Of a stretch of 64,000 nucleotides of DNA, positions 33,262-42,086 are shown one piece after another (within the stretch, counting starts at the first letter, position 1; each line of letters opens with the position of its first letter). Position numbers and translations under genes: made by a program. Origin of the DNA: Rhodospirillales bacterium (GTDB lineage: Bacteria; Pseudomonadota; Alphaproteobacteria; Rhodospirillales; WMHbin7); contig JACRPC010000010.1 of assembly GCA_016214125.1 (NCBI GenBank), forward strand, positions 34,175-98,174. The letters are read 5' to 3'. Below the pieces are notes generated by a model. It was not told the origin of the DNA, did no database searches, and was given only the letters and a program-made list of their open reading frames with translations.

Positions 33262-34443
33262 ATGTTCGGTCGTTTGCTTGCGGTCTGTTTTCTTTTCATT
33301 GTCCCGAACCTTGTCCACGCCAAAGACCTGCCGCCGGTGCGGATCGGGCTTGATGGGGAATTCGGCCTGATCAACAGCACCTCGGCGCAGTCGATCGAGA
33401 AGGGCATCCGCATCGCCTTGGCCGAGATCAACGGCAAGGGCGGCGTTTTGGGCGGGCGGCCGCTCGAATTGGTCATAAGGGACAATCGCTCGGTTCCGGC
33501 GCGCGGCATCGAAAATCTGCGCGAATTCGCCAAGGACCCCGATCTGGTGGCGGTGTTCTGCGGCCGCTTCAGCACGGTGGTGCTGGAGCAGATTCCCCTG
33601 ATCCACGACCTCAAGATCATCTTGCTCAATCCCTGGGCCTCGGCCGACGGCATCACCAATCACGGGTTTCAGCCCAGCTACACTTTTCGCCTGTCACTCA
33701 AGGATTCGCTGGCCATGCCCTTCATGATGCGCCAGGCCCGCCAGCGGGGATTCACCAAGCTTGGCCTTCTCTTGCCCAACACCGGCTGGGGACGCAGCAA
33801 CCAGGCCGCCGCCGTTGCCCACGCCAGCGCGAATCCGGTGCCGCAACTGGTCGGCCAGGCTTGGTACAATTGGGGCGACCGCTCGCTGGCGGCGCCCTAC
33901 AGCCAGCTTCTCCAGGCCGGCGCCGAGGCGATCTTGTTCGTCGCCAACGACCTCGAGGCGACTGCCCTTCTCAAGGATTTGGAGATGATGCCGGCCGCGC
34001 AACGCCGGCCGCTGATCGCCCATTGGGGCATCACCGGCGGCAGTTTCGTCAAGGAGGTCGGGGCGTTGTTGGGTTCGGTCGATCTTACGGTCATTCAAAC
34101 CTTCAGCTTCCTTGCCACGCCGGATTCGCCCGCCGCCCGACGGGTGCTGGCCGGCGGCGCCGGTTTCGGTTGGAAGAGTTTCGAGGACATCCCCTCGCCG
34201 GTCGGCGTCGCCCAGGCCTATGACCTGACCCACATCCTGGCGCGCGCCATCGATCTGGCCGGCACCGCCGACCGGTCCAAGGTGCGCGACGCTCTGGAAA
34301 AGGTGCGCGATTACGCCGGGCTGATGCGCCACTACGAGCGCCCCTTCACCGCCGACAGTCACGACGCACTCGGCCCCAACGAACTTCTGATGGCGCGTTT
34401 CCGCAAGGATGGGGTTATCATTCCCCTTGCCGCCAACCGCTGA
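33262..34443 (+). CDS. Periplasmic amino-acid-type substrate-binding protein (Peripla_BP_6/LivJ-like)
   Basis: The 393-residue protein has a signal peptide (MFGRLLAVCFLFIVPNLVHA) and a type I periplasmic binding fold with VRIGLDGEFGLINSTSAQ, INGKGGVLGGRPLELVIRDN and a C-terminal AYDLTHILARAIDLAG. No permease or ATPase genes accompany it. Instead the next gene, 22 bp downstream, encodes a membrane histidine kinase with a periplasmic domain, so this protein may be a ligand-sensing partner of the kinase and not part of a transporter. GAGGA precedes the chosen ATG. Confidence 0.85.
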   Translation: MFGRLLAVCFLFIVPNLVHAKDLPPVRIGLDGEFGLINSTSAQSIEKGIRIALAEINGKGGVLGGRPLELVIRDNRSVPARGIENLREFAKDPDLVAVFCGRFSTVVLEQIPLIHDLKIILLNPWASADGITNHGFQPSYTFRLSLKDSLAMPFMMRQARQRGFTKLGLLLPNTGWGRSNQAAAVAHASANPVPQLVGQAWYNWGDRSLAAPYSQLLQAGAEAILFVANDLEATALLKDLEMMPAAQRRPLIAHWGITGGSFVKEVGALLGSVDLTVIQTFSFLATPDSPAARRVLAGGAGFGWKSFEDIPSPVGVAQAYDLTHILARAIDLAGTADRSKVRDALEKVRDYAGLMRHYERPFTADSHDALGPNELLMARFRKDGVIIPLAANR

Positions 34444-34465
34444 CCCGCGCGCCTCAACCCTTGAC

Positions 34466-36967
34466 ATGAAATTTTCTTTCCGCCCGCTGTCCTTTTCCGA
34501 CCGTCTCGCTTTGGCGGCGACCGGATTGGCCTTGGCGGTGATTGTGGCGCTGGGCGGCGCCGCCTATTACGCCTTGAAGTGGCGGATCGTCGCCAACACG
34601 GAAGCGGCGCTCAGCCATGAATCGTTGCTGTTGGCCGAGCGCTACGAGGGCCAGCTCAACGCCGCCGACCGCCACTTGGCCGCCCTGGCCCACAACACCC
34701 TGATCGCCAACGCCCTGGTCGACAGTTCGGGCCGCGACGCCTATCTGGCCCCCTTTCTGCGCGACCTGCGCGACATCAATCACCTGCCGGTTCGAGTGAT
34801 TCTGGTCGATTTCCAGGGCCGTCCGCTGGCCGAGGGTCGGCCGGGCGCCGGTCAAGATATCCCCGGGTACTGGGTGCGCGAGGCGATTGAGCGCAATCGG
34901 GCCACGGCGCGAATCGAACACCGCGACGATGCCAGCGTCCTCATGATCGTTCGTCCGGTGGTGTTCGCCAACACCGGCACCGCCGAGGGCGCGCTCGTGC
35001 TGATCATCACGCTCAACGATCTCGTTCGGATCGATCCCCTTGAGCCAACGCCGTCGCGCCACGCCCATCTCGAATTCCGCGAGACGCCGGACGGTCCCAG
35101 GCGCGAACTGATGGTTGGGCGGGGCGCGATGACCAGCCTGTCGCATACCCGTCCTTTGGTGGTCGATCCGGTTCTGGCGCCGCTCGACCTCGCGGTGCAC
35201 GTCTATGCCGACGACGAGGCGATGAGCCAACCGCTCGACCTGCTGCTTTACGCTTTTCTCTTCATCGGCCTGGTGGCGATCCAGGTGGTGATCGGCTTAA
35301 GCCGGCTTGGCGCCAGGCGGCTCACCCGCCGCCTCGACCACCTGGCGCTGGCCGCCGCCCAGGTGGTGAACTCGCGTTCCCTGGACGAACGCTTCCCGAC
35401 CGCCGGCGACGACGAGATCGCCCGGCTCGGCCAATCGTTCAACCGCATGATGGACCGCCTGCAGGCCGTCTACGCCTCCCAGGAGCGCGAAAGCCGGCGG
35501 GAACTGCAGCGCGCCGAGGCGCGTTTCGGCACCATCTTCCGTCAGGCCGGGCTGGGAATCCTGATCAGCGATTCCAAGGGCCGCCTTCAGCTCGTCAATC
35601 CGGCGCTGTCGCGCATGCTGGGCTACGGGCCGGGCGAGTTGGAAGGCAAGGATCTGATCGCCATCAGCCACCCGGACGACCGCGACCGCTCGGCCTTGTT
35701 TCTGCGCCATCTGCTGGAGGGCCGCACCGACCGCTACGAGATCGAGAAGCGCTATCTCACCAAGTCGGGCCAGACGGTGTGGGCGCACGCCATCGTGACC
35801 GCGGTGCGCGAAGAGGAAGACCGGCTGACCTTCGTCATCGCCATGATCCAGGACGTCGGCGAGCGTCACCGCGCCGAGGAAACCATCGCCGGCCTCCTCC
35901 AGCACAACCAATCGATCCTGGACGCCATGGGTGAGGGCGTCTACGGCATCGATCTTGAGGGCCGCGCCACCTTCCTCAACCCGGCCGGCGAGGCCATGCT
36001 GGGCTGGGCGGCCAAGGACTTCGTCGGCAAGTCGGTGCACGAGCTCATCCACCATTCCAAATCCGACGGCTCGCCCTACCCGCCCTCGGAATGCCCGGTG
36101 CATGGCGTCAACGTCGATGGCGAAACGCGGCGCGTTCCCAGCGACGTCTTCTGGCACAAGGATGGCCGCGCCATCCCGGTCGAATATGTGGCGACGCCGA
36201 TGATGCGGCTGGGCCGGGTGGCCGGCACCGTGGTGGTGTTCCGCGACATCTCGGGCCGGATGGAGGCCGAGGCGGAAATCCATCGCTCGAACGCGGAACT
36301 CGAACAATTCGCCTACGCCATCTCGCACGATCTGCAGGAGCCGCTGCGCATGGTCGCCAGCTACGTCCAGCTCCTCGACCGGCGTTTCCATGACAGCCTG
36401 GATACCGATTCGCGCGAATTCATCGCCTTCGCGGTCGACGGCGCCAAACGCATGCAGCAGATGATCAACGATCTGCTCGACTATTCGCGCATCCAACGGA
36501 AGGGCAGCCCGCTTGGGCCCACGCCGCTCGATTCGGCGTTCCAGGGCGCGCTGGCCAATCTCGAACTCGCCATTGCCGAGGCCGGCGCCACCGTCACCGC
36601 CGATCCGCTGCCGGTGGTCGAGGGCGACGCCAGCCAGCTCTTGCGCCTCTTGCAGAACCTGATCGGCAACGCCGTCAAATACCGCGCCAAGGACCGGCCG
36701 GCGACCGTTCACGTCAGCGCGCGGCGCGACGGGCCTTTCTGGACCGTCCGGGTCATCGACAACGGCATCGGCATCGCGTCCGAGCATTTCGAACGCATTT
36801 TCCGGGTCTTCCAGCGCCTGCACCGACGCGAAGATTATCCCGGCACCGGCATCGGGCTGGCGATCGCAAGGCGCATCGTCGAGCGTCATGGCGGCCACAT
36901 CTGGGTGGACAGCGTGCCAGGCCAGGGTTCGACCTTCGCCTTCACGCTTCGCGCCGCCCCCGAGTAA
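34466..36967 (+). CDS. Membrane sensor histidine kinase with Cache, HAMP and two PAS domains
   Basis: The 833-residue protein has membrane helices at about 15-37 and 262-285 enclosing a Cache-like periplasmic domain (about 40-255), a HAMP linker (about 290-345), PAS domains (about 360-475 and 480-600), a HisKA domain of the ISHDLQEPLRM type and HATPase with NLIGNAVKYR, DNGIGI and GTGIGLAIARRI. The ATG at 34466 is preferred; an upstream frame overlaps the previous gene. It lies 22 bp after a solute-binding protein gene, suggesting a sensor pair. No response regulator is adjacent. The kinase core closely resembles the kinase encoded at 42-44 kb. Confidence 0.87.
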   Translation: MKFSFRPLSFSDRLALAATGLALAVIVALGGAAYYALKWRIVANTEAALSHESLLLAERYEGQLNAADRHLAALAHNTLIANALVDSSGRDAYLAPFLRDLRDINHLPVRVILVDFQGRPLAEGRPGAGQDIPGYWVREAIERNRATARIEHRDDASVLMIVRPVVFANTGTAEGALVLIITLNDLVRIDPLEPTPSRHAHLEFRETPDGPRRELMVGRGAMTSLSHTRPLVVDPVLAPLDLAVHVYADDEAMSQPLDLLLYAFLFIGLVAIQVVIGLSRLGARRLTRRLDHLALAAAQVVNSRSLDERFPTAGDDEIARLGQSFNRMMDRLQAVYASQERESRRELQRAEARFGTIFRQAGLGILISDSKGRLQLVNPALSRMLGYGPGELEGKDLIAISHPDDRDRSALFLRHLLEGRTDRYEIEKRYLTKSGQTVWAHAIVTAVREEEDRLTFVIAMIQDVGERHRAEETIAGLLQHNQSILDAMGEGVYGIDLEGRATFLNPAGEAMLGWAAKDFVGKSVHELIHHSKSDGSPYPPSECPVHGVNVDGETRRVPSDVFWHKDGRAIPVEYVATPMMRLGRVAGTVVVFRDISGRMEAEAEIHRSNAELEQFAYAISHDLQEPLRMVASYVQLLDRRFHDSLDTDSREFIAFAVDGAKRMQQMINDLLDYSRIQRKGSPLGPTPLDSAFQGALANLELAIAEAGATVTADPLPVVEGDASQLLRLLQNLIGNAVKYRAKDRPATVHVSARRDGPFWTVRVIDNGIGIASEHFERIFRVFQRLHRREDYPGTGIGLAIARRIVERHGGHIWVDSVPGQGSTFAFTLRAAPE

Positions 36968-36976
36968 GAGGGCGCG

Positions 36977-37801
36977 ATGCCGGAATTGCCCGAGGTCGAA
37001 ACGGTCCGTCGGGGTCTGGAGCCGGCGCTGAAGGGCCGGCGACTGGCCGCCGTCCAAGTGCGCCGCGCCGATCTGCGCCAGCCTTTCCCGCCCCATCTGG
37101 CCCGCGACCTCGAGGGGCGACGGGTCGTCCGGCTGGCCCGGCGCGCCAAATATCTGCTGCTCCATCTCGATGACGGCTATGTTCTTCTCATTCATCTCGG
37201 CATGTCGGGCCGCATGCGCGTCGAACCGGCCGGCCAATCCCTGGGGCGGCACGATCACCTTGTCCTGGCGACCGATCGCGGCCAGGCAATCGTCTTCACC
37301 GATCCCCGACGCTTCGGCCGCATCGATCGGGTGAAGGAGTCCGCCTTGGCCGGCCACCCGCTTCTGGTCGGTTTGGGACCCGAGCCGCTCGACCCCGCCT
37401 TCGACGCCGCCGCGCTATCCCAAGCGCTCGCCGGCAGCCGGGCGCCCTTGAAAACGGCCCTCATGGATCAGCGGCGTATCGCCGGCATCGGCAACATCTA
37501 TGCCAGCGAAGCCCTGTTCCGCGCCCGGCTGGCCCCCGACCGCCCGGCCGGCGGACTCGCCAAGGGCGAGTGCCGGCGCTTGGCCGGCGCCATCAAGACG
37601 GTGCTGACCCAGGCGATCGCGGCGGGCGGCTCGACCTTGCGCGACCACGTCCGGCCCGATGGCGAGCTGGGCTACTTCCAGCACCGCTTCCAAGTCTATG
37701 ACCGCGCCGGCCAACCCTGCCCGCGCTGCAAGCGGACGCGGATTTTACGCCACGTTCAGGCCGGACGGGCCACCTACCACTGCCCGCATTGCCAGACGTG
37801 A
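36977..37801 (+). CDS. mutM: Formamidopyrimidine-DNA glycosylase
   Basis: MutM (Fpg, 274 residues) removes 8-oxoguanine and ring-opened purines and cleaves the abasic site. The catalytic N-terminal Pro-Glu is present ([14 protein letters not shown]), as are the helix-two-turn-helix [17 protein letters not shown] and the C-terminal zinc finger with CPRC and CPHC pairs. The gene starts 10 bp after a kinase gene stop. Length and motifs are standard. Confidence 0.97.
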   Translation: MPELPEVETVRRGLEPALKGRRLAAVQVRRADLRQPFPPHLARDLEGRRVVRLARRAKYLLLHLDDGYVLLIHLGMSGRMRVEPAGQSLGRHDHLVLATDRGQAIVFTDPRRFGRIDRVKESALAGHPLLVGLGPEPLDPAFDAAALSQALAGSRAPLKTALMDQRRIAGIGNIYASEALFRARLAPDRPAGGLAKGECRRLAGAIKTVLTQAIAAGGSTLRDHVRPDGELGYFQHRFQVYDRAGQPCPRCKRTRILRHVQAGRATYHCPHCQT

Positions 37802-37826
37802 CGCTCTGATGTATAGGCTTCGCCCC

Positions 37827-38201
37827 ATGATGACCGACGCCCGTGCCGGATTGGTGGGAGCGGCCCTGATGGCGGCCGCCTTCGGCGCGTGGGCCGACGA
37901 GGCGCCTAGCGGCTATCTCGCCGGGGTGGCCGATCTGCCCTTGGCGCCGGGCCTGACCGAACTGACCGATGCCGGCACCAGCTTCGACACCGCCCAGGGC
38001 CGGATCGTCGAGGCGCACGCCTTGGGGCCGGGCTCGGTGGCGGCGGTAAGCCGCTTCTACGTCGAAACCCTTCCCCAGCTTGGCTGGAGCCCTTCGGGCG
38101 CCCTGACGTGGCGGCGCGAAGGCGAGGCGCTTTCGCTCGACATCCGCCAGCCCCGGCCGGGCCAGGTGGCGGTCCGTTTTTCCCTGGTTCCCCAACGCTG
38201 A
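37827..38201 (+). CDS. Small exported protein of unknown function
   Basis: About 124 residues with an N-terminal signal peptide ending near FGAWA and a compact mature domain: VADLPLAPGLTELTDAGTSF, then a helix with VAAVSRFYVETLPQLGW and a final beta segment AVRFSLVPQ. The pattern helix-LPQLGW-beta recurs in proteobacterial periplasmic proteins, but I do not recognise a named family. Starts at 37809, 37827 or 37830 are all possible; none has a strong ribosome-binding site. It lies between mutM and an enoyl-CoA hydratase gene on the same strand. Confidence 0.65.
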   Translation: MMTDARAGLVGAALMAAAFGAWADEAPSGYLAGVADLPLAPGLTELTDAGTSFDTAQGRIVEAHALGPGSVAAVSRFYVETLPQLGWSPSGALTWRREGEALSLDIRQPRPGQVAVRFSLVPQR

Positions 38202-38230
38202 CATCCGTTTGATCCTGCAAGGAGAGCTTT

Positions 38231-39007
38231 ATGCCCTACGAGAACATCCTGGTCGAGACGCGCGGGCGCGTCGGCCTCATCACCCTTAACCGTCCGAAGG
38301 CGATGAACGCCCTCAATTCGCCCCTGATCCGCGAGTTGGGCTTGGCGCTCGATGCCTTCGAGGCCGATCCCGAGATCGGCTGCATCGTGCTCACCGGTTC
38401 CGACAAGGCCTTCGCCGCCGGCGCCGACATCAAGGAGATGCAGCCGAAATCCTATATGGACATGTACATCGAAGATTACGTCACCAAGGGTTGGGAACGG
38501 CTGACTCAGTGCCGCAAGCCGACCATCGCCGCGGTGGCCGGCTTCGCCTTGGGCGGCGGCTGCGAGATGGCGATGATGTGCGACATGATCATCGCCGCCG
38601 ACAACGCCAAGTTCGGCCAGCCCGAGATCACCATCGGCGCCATTCCCGGCGCCGGCGGCACCCAGCGACTCACCCGCGTCATCGGCAAGTCGAAGGCGAT
38701 GGAGATGGTGCTGACCGGCCGCCAGATGGACGCCGCCGAGGCCGAGCGCTCGGGCCTGGTCACCCGCATCGTGCCGGTGGCCGAGCTGGTCGACGAGGCG
38801 GTGAAGGTGGCCACCCGCATCGCCGCCATGTCCTTGCCGGTGGTCATGATGGCCAAGGAAAGCGTCAACCGCGCTTACGAAACCACGCTGTCCGAGGGCG
38901 TGCGCTTCGAGCGCCGCCTGTTCCATTCCTGCTTCGGCACCGAGGACCAGAAGGAAGGCATGGGCGCCTTCATCGAAAAGCGCCAGCCCGCCTTCAAGAA
39001 CCGCTAG
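38231..39007 (+). CDS. echA: Enoyl-CoA hydratase
   Basis: The 258-residue crotonase-family enzyme hydrates 2-enoyl-CoA in fatty acid oxidation. Both catalytic glutamates are present, in [13 protein letters not shown] and [15 protein letters not shown], and the oxyanion-hole loop is [12 protein letters not shown]. Residue pattern is that of the short-chain (mitochondrial-type) hydratases. AAGGAG lies 7 nt before the ATG. A GC-rich hairpin without a T-run follows the stop codon at 39027. Confidence 0.95.
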   Translation: MPYENILVETRGRVGLITLNRPKAMNALNSPLIRELGLALDAFEADPEIGCIVLTGSDKAFAAGADIKEMQPKSYMDMYIEDYVTKGWERLTQCRKPTIAAVAGFALGGGCEMAMMCDMIIAADNAKFGQPEITIGAIPGAGGTQRLTRVIGKSKAMEMVLTGRQMDAAEAERSGLVTRIVPVAELVDEAVKVATRIAAMSLPVVMMAKESVNRAYETTLSEGVRFERRLFHSCFGTEDQKEGMGAFIEKRQPAFKNR

Positions 39008-39026
39008 AGGCCTTCGCCACCCGGGT

Positions 39027-39052
39027 GCCCGCCCCGCTTGCCAGGGGCGGGC
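39027..39052 (+). terminator. Strong GC hairpin after enoyl-CoA hydratase gene
   Basis: GCCCGCCCC pairs with GGGGCGGGC across an 8-nt loop, 20 bp after the stop codon. There is no downstream T-run, so intrinsic termination is uncertain; it may instead protect the 3' end of the message. Confidence 0.35.
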
Positions 39053-39102
39053 GACACGGTTAGGCTTCGCTCGATCCGCACAACCGAACGGAACGGCGCC
39101 CG

Positions 39103-39402
39103 ATGGATGTGATTCTGGTTCCCCTGCTGAAGATCGTTTTCGTGGTGATCGATCTCTACATCTGGGCGATCGTCATCAGCATGATTCTAAGCTGGCTGGT
39201 GGCCTTCAACGTCGTCAACCGCGGCAACCGGCTGGTGGCGATCGTCGGCGACGTGCTCTTTCGCATCACCGAACCGTTGCTGGGGCCGATCCGCCGCATC
39301 CTGCCCGACATGGGGGCGGTCGATCTGTCGCCGATGGTCCTGATCCTCATCCTCTGGTTCGTCGAGGGAGTGCTGCAGCGTCTTGCCATCCGCCTCGTCT
39401 GA
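39103..39402 (+). CDS. YggT family membrane protein
   Basis: The 99-residue protein has two hydrophobic segments (about 8-32 and 70-95) around a conserved middle part with RITEPLLGPIRRILPDMGAVD, typical of YggT. The family is linked to osmotic tolerance and envelope or division functions, without a firm activity. The stop codon lies inside the next gene, a DUF167 protein, by 20 bp. YggT-DUF167-FolD is a common alphaproteobacterial order. Confidence 0.9.
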   Translation: MDVILVPLLKIVFVVIDLYIWAIVISMILSWLVAFNVVNRGNRLVAIVGDVLFRITEPLLGPIRRILPDMGAVDLSPMVLILILWFVEGVLQRLAIRLV

Positions 39403-39721
39403 GCGGCCCTACGCCATCGGCCCCGACGGCGTTCGTTTGGAACTCCGCCTGACGCCCAAGGCGCGCGCCGACCGGATCGACGGCTTGGCGTTGGATGCCG
39501 ATGGCCAATGGGTGCTGCGCCTGGCCGTCACCGCCCCACCGGAAGACGGCAAGGCTAATCGGGCGCTGATCGCCTTCCTCGCCAAATCCTTGAAACTGCC
39601 CCAATCGGCCTTGGCGCTTGTCCAGGGCGCCGGCCATCGGCGCAAGCGGGTGGCGATCCAGGGTTCGCCCAACGAACTCGCCGCCCGGCTCGATGCCTGG
39701 ATCGGCGGTCAGCATGGCTAA
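39383..39721 (+). CDS. DUF167 (YggU) family protein
   Basis: The 112-residue cytoplasmic protein has the DUF167 signature: LRLTPKARADRIDG, VTAPPEDGKANRALIAFLAK and LVQGAGHRRKRVAIQG. The function is unknown. The start is taken as TTG at 39383, overlapping yggT by 20 bp; no ATG is available before the conserved part. Its end overlaps the FolD-like gene by 8 bp, so the three genes are coupled. Confidence 0.88.
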   Translation: MPSASSERPYAIGPDGVRLELRLTPKARADRIDGLALDADGQWVLRLAVTAPPEDGKANRALIAFLAKSLKLPQSALALVQGAGHRRKRVAIQGSPNELAARLDAWIGGQHG

Positions 39722-40604
39722 GCGCGCCATCCTGCTCGACGGCAGCGCGCCGGCGGCAAGGCTGTTCGACGAGGTTCGCGCCCAGGCCCGCGCGCTTAGG
39801 GATTTCCGCCACGACCAGCCCGGCCTGGCGGTGATCCGGGTCGGCGACGATCCGATCGCCCTGCATTATCTGGAAGAGAAGCGGCGAGCCGCCGACGAGG
39901 CCGGGGTACGCCTGTTCGAGCATCAGCTTCCCGCCGGCACCGACGCCGACGAGATCGCCGTGCTGGTCGGCGGTTTGAACGACGATCCCAACGTGCATGG
40001 CATTCTTTTCCAGACGCCCTTGCCGGCGGCGCTCGATCTGGCCCGCGCCCTGGCGGCGATCGATCCGGCCAAAGATGCGGGCGGCATGCATCCGGTCAAT
40101 CTGGGACGCCTGTTCATCGGCGGCCTGGTCGACGAAATCCCCTACACGCCGCGCGCCGCCCTGGAACTGCTGCTCTCCCAATGCGAGGATCTGTCGGGCC
40201 TGACGGCGCTGCTGCTGGGCCAAGCGCCCAACGTCATCCTGCCGATGGTACCGCTTCTGGCCCGCGAGGGCGCCAGCGTGGTGCTGGCGCATGCCCGCGA
40301 TCCCGATCCCAAGGCGCGCTGCCGCGAGGCCGACATCGTGGTCAGCGCCGGCTTCGGAGCCGAGCGCATCCGCGGCGACTGGCTGAAGCCGGGCGCCCTG
40401 GTGATCGACGCCGGGCGCAATCCTGGACGCGACGGCCGGCCGGTGGGCGATGTCTGCCAGGCCGAGGCCCTGGCGGTGGCGCAGGCGATTTCGCCGGTTC
40501 CCGGCGGCATCGGGCCCTTGGCGCTGGCCCATCTGATGGCCAACGTCGTGCGTGCCGCGCAACGGCTGGTGCGCACCGCCCGCCGGCTCGAAGTCGAGCG
40601 ATGA
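39714..40604 (+). CDS. Divergent FolD-like protein (methylenetetrahydrofolate dehydrogenase/cyclohydrolase family)
   Basis: The 296-residue protein aligns along its length with FolD, which interconverts methylene- and formyl-tetrahydrofolate. The Tyr and catalytic Lys (YLEEK) and the Gln in FQTPLP are kept. Two regions are not: the folate-binding Asp of KDVDGFHP is Gly in KDAGGMHP, and the NADP loop GRSxxVGxP is GQAPNVILP, losing Arg, Ser and a Gly. PVPGGIGPL at the C-terminus is normal. Either a second true FolD exists elsewhere or this is a diverged enzyme with altered cofactor or function. Coupled to DUF167 and NnrU genes by overlaps. Confidence 0.8.
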   Translation: MAKRAILLDGSAPAARLFDEVRAQARALRDFRHDQPGLAVIRVGDDPIALHYLEEKRRAADEAGVRLFEHQLPAGTDADEIAVLVGGLNDDPNVHGILFQTPLPAALDLARALAAIDPAKDAGGMHPVNLGRLFIGGLVDEIPYTPRAALELLLSQCEDLSGLTALLLGQAPNVILPMVPLLAREGASVVLAHARDPDPKARCREADIVVSAGFGAERIRGDWLKPGALVIDAGRNPGRDGRPVGDVCQAEALAVAQAISPVPGGIGPLALAHLMANVVRAAQRLVRTARRLEVER

Positions 40605-41266
40605 GCGACGATTTCCAGCCCCTGCTGGTGGCGCTGGCGGTTTTCCTGGCAACCCATCTGGTTCCGGCCTTCGGCCCCTTGCGCCGCGCTTTGATTGCCC
40701 AATTGGGCGAGCGCCTGTATCTGGTCGCCTACGGCACCTTGTCGCTGCTGGTCATCGGCTGGGTTGGCTACGCCTACGCCCATGCCCCCTATGTCGAACT
40801 GTGGCCGCCGAGCGCGCCCTTGCGCGGCCTCACCTTGGCCGTTATGCCGGTGTCCTGCCTGCTGGCCGTGGGAGCGCTCACCACCCCCAACCCGCTGTCG
40901 ATCGGCATCGGGGGCAAGGGCTACGACCCCGAGCGGCCCGGCATTCTGCGTGTCACCCGCCATCCCCTGATCGGTGCCCTGATTCTTTGGGCGGCGGCGC
41001 ATCTGCCGCCCAATGGCGATGTCGCGGCCCTGCTCCTCTTCGGCCCCATGCTGGCTTTGGCCTTGGCCGGACCCCGGCTGCTCGACGCCAAACGCAAGGC
41101 CAGCCTGGGCCTTGGGGAATGGCGGCGCCTGGCCATCCACACCAGCCAGGGGCACATGGTCTGGCGCGAGATCGGAATCGGGCGGTTCGCCCTGGCCCTG
41201 GCCCTTTATGCCCTTCTGCTTTGGCTGCATCCCCATCTGATCGGAGCCGATCCGCTGGCCCGGTAA
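40601..41266 (+). CDS. NnrU family membrane protein
   Basis: The 221-residue protein has about six hydrophobic helices and the NnrU pattern, including GKGYDPERPGILRVTRHPL followed by GALILWAAAHLPPNGD and a YGTLSLLVIGWVGYAYA helix. NnrU-like proteins were first linked to nitric-oxide metabolism in denitrifiers and relate to isoprenylcysteine methyltransferase-like membrane folds; a role in denitrification cannot be read from this window. It overlaps the FolD-like gene by ATGA. Confidence 0.85.
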   Translation: MSDDFQPLLVALAVFLATHLVPAFGPLRRALIAQLGERLYLVAYGTLSLLVIGWVGYAYAHAPYVELWPPSAPLRGLTLAVMPVSCLLAVGALTTPNPLSIGIGGKGYDPERPGILRVTRHPLIGALILWAAAHLPPNGDVAALLLFGPMLALALAGPRLLDAKRKASLGLGEWRRLAIHTSQGHMVWREIGIGRFALALALYALLLWLHPHLIGADPLAR

Positions 41267-41302
41267 TTGCGAAAACGCCGCCGATCGGCTAAATTGGCGG
41301 CC

Positions 41303-41890
41303 ATGCGCTGCAAACTGGCTCTCGCCGCCCTGGCCTTTTCCGTTACCCTTGCCGCCGTCGCCCTGGCCGGCGCGACGATGCGCGAGGACGGCGTTCATAT
41401 CGAACCCTGGTTCAAGAATCCCAACTCGTTTCTGATCCTGGCCGAGGACGCGCAAGAGGCCAAGGCCGCCGGCAAGGGGCTGGTGGTGATCTGGGAGCAA
41501 AAGGGTTGCGACACCTGCCAACGCCTGCACGAGGTCAATTTCGCCGATGCCAAACTGGCCGGCTACATCAAGGACCGCTTCGACGTGCTGGTGATGAATC
41601 TCTATGGCGAAGTCGAGGTCACCGATTTCGACGGCGCCAAGCTGGCGGAAAAGGAATTGGCCGCCAAGCATCGGGTCAACTTCACCCCCACCACCATCTT
41701 CTTCGACGCCAAGGGAGAGGAGCAATTCCGCCTGCCCGGCTATATGGCGCCCTTCGCGTATCTGTCGGGTTATGTCTTCGTGGCCGAGAAGGGCACCGAC
41801 AACCCCGAATTCAAGGGCATGCTGCCGCGCTGGCTGAAGGTCAACGCCGACAAAGTCCGCACCATCCTGGGCCGCGGCCCCGAGGGATAA
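41303..41890 (+). CDS. Exported thioredoxin-fold protein, SoxW-like
   Basis: The 195-residue protein has a signal peptide (MRCKLALAALAFSVTLAAVA) and a thioredoxin-like domain with the redox motif CDTC (WEQKGCDTCQRLHEVNF) and a cis-Pro region VNFTPTTIFFD. It resembles SoxW-type periplasmic thioredoxins that keep sulfur-oxidation or cytochrome partners reduced. No sox genes are nearby. The ATG at 41303 is preferred over a TTG at 41267. The 196-bp gap downstream is AT-rich and precedes a kinase gene. Confidence 0.83.
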   Translation: MRCKLALAALAFSVTLAAVALAGATMREDGVHIEPWFKNPNSFLILAEDAQEAKAAGKGLVVIWEQKGCDTCQRLHEVNFADAKLAGYIKDRFDVLVMNLYGEVEVTDFDGAKLAEKELAAKHRVNFTPTTIFFDAKGEEQFRLPGYMAPFAYLSGYVFVAEKGTDNPEFKGMLPRWLKVNADKVRTILGRGPEG

Positions 41891-42086
41891 ACCGGCGGTT
41901 TAATTATCTCAGTTCTCAAGAAATCCCAGCGCTATCAGACCTGAATCATTCAAAAATGAATTTGGCGCAGGGCCGTCATGCAGCTAGGCCCGGTATTCCA
42001 AAAAAATAATCGGCGCATAATTATAACGTTCGGAGCCGCACCCAGCGGGGGGTAATGTCGCGGTTGCCTCCGAGCCAAGAGGGACC

